Shown here: piece after piece, positions 60,891 to 64,000 of the stretch
How positions within the stretch are numbered: the stretch's first letter is position 1
Layout: each line of letters starts with the position of its first letter
NCBI GenBank assembly: GCA_000620205.1
Contig: JHVP01000004.1
Location: forward strand, 248,001-312,000
DNA length: 64,000 bases
Source: Geodermatophilaceae bacterium URHA0031
GTDB taxonomy: Bacteria; Actinomycetota; Actinomycetes; Mycobacteriales; Geodermatophilaceae
Direction: 5' to 3'
Program-made: the position numbers and the translations under genes
The notes under the pieces: generated by a model
What the model was told of the DNA's origin: nothing
The model's database searches: none
What the model saw: the letters and a program-made list of their open reading frames with translations, nothing else

Positions 60891-62009
60891 TCAGTCCTCG
60901 TGGACGATGACGCCGCGGATGTTCTTGCCGGCCTCGAGGTCGGCGTAGGCCTCGTTCACCTCGTCCAGGGCGTAGGTGCGCGTCACCAGCTCGTCCAGCT
61001 TGAGGTCGCCGGCCCGGTAGAGGCCCAGCAGCTTCGGGATGTCGTACAGCGGGTTGCAGTCACCGAACAGCGACCCGCGGATCTGCCGCTGGTAGCCGAT
61101 CAGCAGGCCGGCGTGCACGTGCACGGCCTTCTCGTCGATCTTGCCGACGCCGGTGATGGTCACCTTGCCGCCCTTGCCGGTCATCATCACCGCCGCCTGG
61201 ACCATGTCCTCGGTGACCACGCCCGGGGTCAGGATGACGTGGTCGGCGAGCTGGCCCCAGGTGGTCTCCACGACGAAGTCGTGGGCCTCCTTGGCCGAGG
61301 CGAACGCGTGGGTCGCGCCGAAGACCGCCGACTTCTCCCGCTTGAAGTCGACCGGGTCGACCACGACGACGTTCTTCGCCCCGGCGTACCGGGCGCCCTG
61401 GACGGCGTTGCTGCCGACGCCGCCCGCGCCGAAGACGACGACGGTGTCCCCGGGCCGCACCCCGGCGACGTGCACGGCGGAGCCCCAGCCGGTCGGGACG
61501 CCGCAGCCCACCAGGCTGGCCACCTCCCAGGGGATGTCGTCGGCGATCGGGACGACCGCCCACTCGGACACGACGGCGTACTGGGAGAAGGTGCCCAGTG
61601 AGCAGAAGCCGCCGAGGTCCTCGTCGCCGAGGTGGAAGCGGAAGGTGCCGTCCAGGAACATGCCGCTGCCGGCGTTGAGCCCCTTGACGCACATGTTCTG
61701 GTGGCCGGTCGAGCACGGCCGGCAGGCGCCGCAGGCCGGGATGTAGGAGCAGACGACCCGGTCACCGACCTTCACCCGGCGGACGTCGGGGCCCACGGAC
61801 TCGACGATGCCGGAGCCCTCGTGGCCGCCGACCATCGGGAAGCGCACCGGCGCGTCTCCCTGGGTGATGTGGTCGTCGGAGTGGCACAGCCCGGAGGCCT
61901 TGAACTTGACCCGGACCTCGTGGGCCTTCGGCTCGTCGAGCTGCAGGTCGGTCAGCTCCCAGCCGATGTGCGGCCCTCGGGCGATGGCTGCGCGGGTGGT
62001 GATGCTCAT
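60891..62009 (-). CDS. NDMA-dependent (nicotinoprotein) alcohol dehydrogenase
   Basis: A 372-residue zinc dehydrogenase of the actinobacterial NDMA-dependent type, in which NAD stays bound and an external carrier (often linked to mycofactocin) re-oxidises it. Features are SGLCHSDDHITQGDAPVRFP, GGHEGSGIVESVGPDV, IPACGACRPCSTGHQNMC, LVGCGVPTGWGSAVHVAGV, VFGAGGVGSNAVQGARYAG and LLIGYQRQIRGSLFGDCNPL. The ATG at 62009 has AGGAGGGG upstream. A closely similar gene lies at 63646 beyond an aldehyde dehydrogenase. No mycofactocin biosynthesis gene is in view. Confidence 0.9.
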   Translation of the reverse strand: MSITTRAAIARGPHIGWELTDLQLDEPKAHEVRVKFKASGLCHSDDHITQGDAPVRFPMVGGHEGSGIVESVGPDVRRVKVGDRVVCSYIPACGACRPCSTGHQNMCVKGLNAGSGMFLDGTFRFHLGDEDLGGFCSLGTFSQYAVVSEWAVVPIADDIPWEVASLVGCGVPTGWGSAVHVAGVRPGDTVVVFGAGGVGSNAVQGARYAGAKNVVVVDPVDFKREKSAVFGATHAFASAKEAHDFVVETTWGQLADHVILTPGVVTEDMVQAAVMMTGKGGKVTITGVGKIDEKAVHVHAGLLIGYQRQIRGSLFGDCNPLYDIPKLLGLYRAGDLKLDELVTRTYALDEVNEAYADLEAGKNIRGVIVHED

Positions 62010-62061
62010 CGGTGTGCCCCTCCTGTCGGTGCCCGGCGGCGGCGCCGGGAGGACGTGTGGT

Positions 62062-62140
62062 GGACCCCGCAGAGGGGTCCGGGGTGGTGCGGTCCCGTGC
62101 GGGACCAGGTGCCGGCCGGGGCCGCGGGGCCCCGGCCGGC
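62062..62140 (-). terminator. Three consecutive hairpins between aldehyde and alcohol dehydrogenase genes
   Basis: Three perfect inverted repeats follow one another: 62062-62068/62074-62080 (7 bp), 62091-62097/62100-62106 (7 bp) and 62111-62123/62128-62140 (13 bp, 4-nt loop). They fill most of the 145-nt gap after the aldehyde dehydrogenase stop. They could end that transcript, stabilise it, or lower expression of the downstream genes. Confidence 0.65.
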
Positions 62141-62154
62141 AGGAGCGCTGGTGC

Positions 62155-63633
62155 TCAGGAGGAGGTGCCGCGCAGGGACACCGTCTTGACCACGGTGTAG
62201 TCCAGGACGGCGTCGGCGCCCATCGTGCGGCCGAAGCCGCTGCGCTTGTAGCCGCCGAACGGCCCGCCGATGACGCCTGCGCCCAGCGCCGCGTTCACGG
62301 CGACCTGGCCGGCCTGCAACCCGCGGGCGAACTTCACGGCCTTGCCCACGTCGCGGGTCCAGACCGAGGCGACCAGGCCGTAGTCGGTGCCGTTGGCCAC
62401 CCGGAGCGCCTCGTCGTCGTCGTCGACCGGGGTCACGCCGAGCACCGGGCCGAAGATCTCCTCCTGGTGGATCCGCATCGACGGGGCCACGTTGTCGAAC
62501 AGCGTCGGCTCGACGAAGAAGCCGCGCTCGAACTGCGCGCCGCTGGGCCGGCCGCCGCCGATGACCAGGTCGGCGCCCTCCTGCTGGCCCAGCTGCATGT
62601 ACTCCAGGACGCGGGCGTGCTGCTTGGCGTTGATCAGCGGGCCCATGTTGACCTGCTCGTGCCAGGGACCGACCTTCACCTGCGACATCCGCTCGGCCAG
62701 CCGCTCGACGACCTGCGCGTGGATCGAGCGGTGCACCACGACCCGCGACCCGGCCGCGCAGATCTGGCCGGTGTTGAGGGTGATGCCCATGGCGATCGCC
62801 GGGATGGCGGCGTCGAGGTCGGCGTCGGCGAGCACCACCTGCGGCGACTTGCCTCCCAGCTCCAGGTGCAGCGGGGTGAGGTTCTTCGCGCAGGCCGCCA
62901 TCACGATCGACCCGGTGTCCGGCGAGCCGGTGAAGCTCATCCGCTTGATGCCCCGGTGGGCGGGGATCGCCGCGCCGGCCTCGGAGCCGTAGCCGGTGAC
63001 GACGTTGACCACGCCGGGCGGGATGCCCGCCTCGAGCGCCAGCTTGGCCAGGGCCAGCGCGGTCAGCGGCGCGTCCTCGGCCGGCTTGATCACGATGGTG
63101 TTGCCCGCGGCGATGGCCGGGCCGACGTCGTTGACGAACATCGGTGCCGGGGCGTTCCACGGGATGACCGCACCGACCACGCCGTAGGGCTCGCGGAGGG
63201 TGATCCCGATGGCGTCGGGGGTGTAGGTCGGCAGGGAGAGGCCCTGCACCTTGTCGGCCTGGCCGGCGACGAAGTTCAGGATCCGGGACATCGGCGGCGG
63301 GCCCCAGCTCGGGCGGCCCACCTCCTGGGACTCCAGCTGGTCCAGCTCGGCGGTGTGCTCGTCGATCAGCTGGGCCCAGCGGAAGATCAGCGCGCCGCGG
63401 GTGGTGGCGTTGGTGTCCCGCCACGCCGGGTAGGCGGCCTCCGCGGCGCGGACCGCCGCGTCGACGTCGGCGGCGTCGCCGCGGGGCACCCGGCCCAGGA
63501 CCTCACCGGTCGCCGGGTTGATGACGTCGATGGTCTGGCCGTTGGCGGCCGGGACCCAGTCGCCGCCGATCAGCTGCGCGTCGTCGATGATGAGCGGGGA
63601 CCCGGTCTGCGGGCTGGGAGGGGCGATCGTCAT
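62155..63633 (-). CDS. NAD(P)-dependent aldehyde dehydrogenase
   Basis: A 492-residue aldehyde dehydrogenase. LREPYGVVGAVIPWNAPAPM and GNTIVIKPAEDAPLTALALA bind the cofactor, MSFTGSPDTGSIVM follows, the catalytic Glu is in LHLELGGKSPQVVLADA, the catalytic Cys in LNTGQICAAGSRVVVHRS, and QEEIFGPVLGVTP and GPFGGYKRSGFGR close the fold. PWNAP in place of PWNFP is a small variant. The ATG has AAGGG upstream. It lies between two NDMA-type alcohol dehydrogenases, so alcohol -> aldehyde -> acid oxidation is the expected function. Confidence 0.92.
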   Translation of the reverse strand: MTIAPPSPQTGSPLIIDDAQLIGGDWVPAANGQTIDVINPATGEVLGRVPRGDAADVDAAVRAAEAAYPAWRDTNATTRGALIFRWAQLIDEHTAELDQLESQEVGRPSWGPPPMSRILNFVAGQADKVQGLSLPTYTPDAIGITLREPYGVVGAVIPWNAPAPMFVNDVGPAIAAGNTIVIKPAEDAPLTALALAKLALEAGIPPGVVNVVTGYGSEAGAAIPAHRGIKRMSFTGSPDTGSIVMAACAKNLTPLHLELGGKSPQVVLADADLDAAIPAIAMGITLNTGQICAAGSRVVVHRSIHAQVVERLAERMSQVKVGPWHEQVNMGPLINAKQHARVLEYMQLGQQEGADLVIGGGRPSGAQFERGFFVEPTLFDNVAPSMRIHQEEIFGPVLGVTPVDDDDEALRVANGTDYGLVASVWTRDVGKAVKFARGLQAGQVAVNAALGAGVIGGPFGGYKRSGFGRTMGADAVLDYTVVKTVSLRGTSS

Positions 63634-63645
63634 GGGTGTGGCCCT

Positions 63646-64000
63646 TCAGTGCTCGTGGATGATCACGCCGCGGATGTTCTTGCCGTCCAACATGTCCTGG
63701 TAGCCCTGGTTGACCTCGTCGAGCGTGTACGTCCGGGTGATCAGCTCGTCGAGCTTCAGGTCGCCGGTGCGGTACAGGCTCAGCAGGCGGGGCACGTCGA
63801 ACAGCGGGTTGCAGGCACCGAAGATGGCGCCCTGGATGCGGCGCTGGTAGCCGATCAGCATGCCGGGGTGCTCGTTGATCCAGCCGTTCCCGACGGCGGT
63901 GACGGTCACCTGACCGGTCTTGCCGACGATCTTCAGCGCGTCGGCGATCACCTCGTCGTGCAGCACGCCGACGGTGATGATGGCGTGGTCGGCGAGCTCG
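63646..64000 (-). CDS. NDMA-dependent alcohol dehydrogenase, second copy (5' end outside window)
   Basis: The C-terminal ~117 residues of a zinc dehydrogenase, open to the window edge. IGYQRRIQGAIFGACNPLFD, YRTGDLKLDELITRTYTLDE and DGKNIRGVIIHEH match the gene at 60891-62009 nearly block for block, but GNGWINEHPGM replaces GKIDEKAVHVHAG. The stop is 12 nt from the aldehyde dehydrogenase start, so the two are co-transcribed. Confidence 0.88.
   Translation of the reverse strand, partial: ELADHAIITVGVLHDEVIADALKIVGKTGQVTVTAVGNGWINEHPGMLIGYQRRIQGAIFGACNPLFDVPRLLSLYRTGDLKLDELITRTYTLDEVNQGYQDMLDGKNIRGVIIHEH

Overview
The window is about 64 kb of very GC-rich, densely packed DNA with frequent GTG starts, 1-14 nt gene overlaps, IclR, RskA-type, GAF-ANTAR and RamB regulators and NDMA-type alcohol dehydrogenases. 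This points to a high-GC actinomycete, perhaps Geodermatophilaceae or a relative; the genus is inferred, not shown. I found no tRNA, rRNA, CRISPR array, insertion sequence or phage gene.

The left half (1-39 kb) reads as a catabolic region for lignin-derived methoxyaromatics. From 1 to 5.2 kb there are two tetrahydrofolate-dependent O-demethylases (LigM type), a protocatechuate 4,5-dioxygenase (LigA, LigB), a muconolactone-isomerase-like protein and an alpha/beta hydrolase. A histidine kinase/response regulator pair follows (5.4-7.6 kb). At 7.9-13.0 kb lies a one-carbon module: metF, folD, a pabB-pabC fusion and fchA, with purU convergent. Together they can turn the 5-methyl-THF made by LigM into formate and free THF. 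At 13-20 kb are a CocE-type hydrolase, an aldehyde dehydrogenase and an aryl-alcohol dehydrogenase (a plausible vanillyl alcohol -> vanillin -> vanillate branch), a secreted hydrolase and a CmcJ/NvfI-like oxidoreductase. A hydrolase-TetR pair with a perfect palindromic operator follows.

The most striking part is the leftward operon at 22.3-31.5 kb: an acetoacetyl-CoA-synthetase-like ligase, a two-gene split PEP-synthase-like dikinase, a three-gene biotin-dependent carboxylase (biotin carrier, biotin carboxylase, carboxyltransferase) and a HAD phosphatase, with a divergent IclR regulator. This matches the known logic of acetovanillone/4-hydroxyacetophenone catabolism (Hpe pathway of Rhodococcus): phosphorylate the phenol, carboxylate the methyl ketone, remove the phosphate, then cleave the aroylacetate to vanillate and a C2 unit. 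Vanillate would feed LigM and LigAB next door. The C2 unit would feed isocitrate lyase and malate synthase at 36-39 kb, which have a divergent RamB regulator. The window would thus hold most of an acetovanillone-to-central-metabolism route.

The right half (39-64 kb) is more general. It holds a DUF4394 secreted protein beside an ECF sigma/anti-sigma pair, and a GABA-type permease with a universal stress protein. A deaminase-like amidohydrolase, alanine dehydrogenase and omega-amino-acid aminotransferase follow. Next come a GAF-ANTAR regulator, a molybdopterin oxidoreductase lacking the usual N-terminal iron-sulfur cysteines, and a small gene broken by a one-base frameshift. A complete peptide/nickel-type ABC transporter is followed by an alcohol/aldehyde oxidation cluster: an ACMSD-like amidohydrolase, two zinc alcohol dehydrogenases, an aldehyde dehydrogenase and a partial second NDMA-type dehydrogenase cut by the window end.
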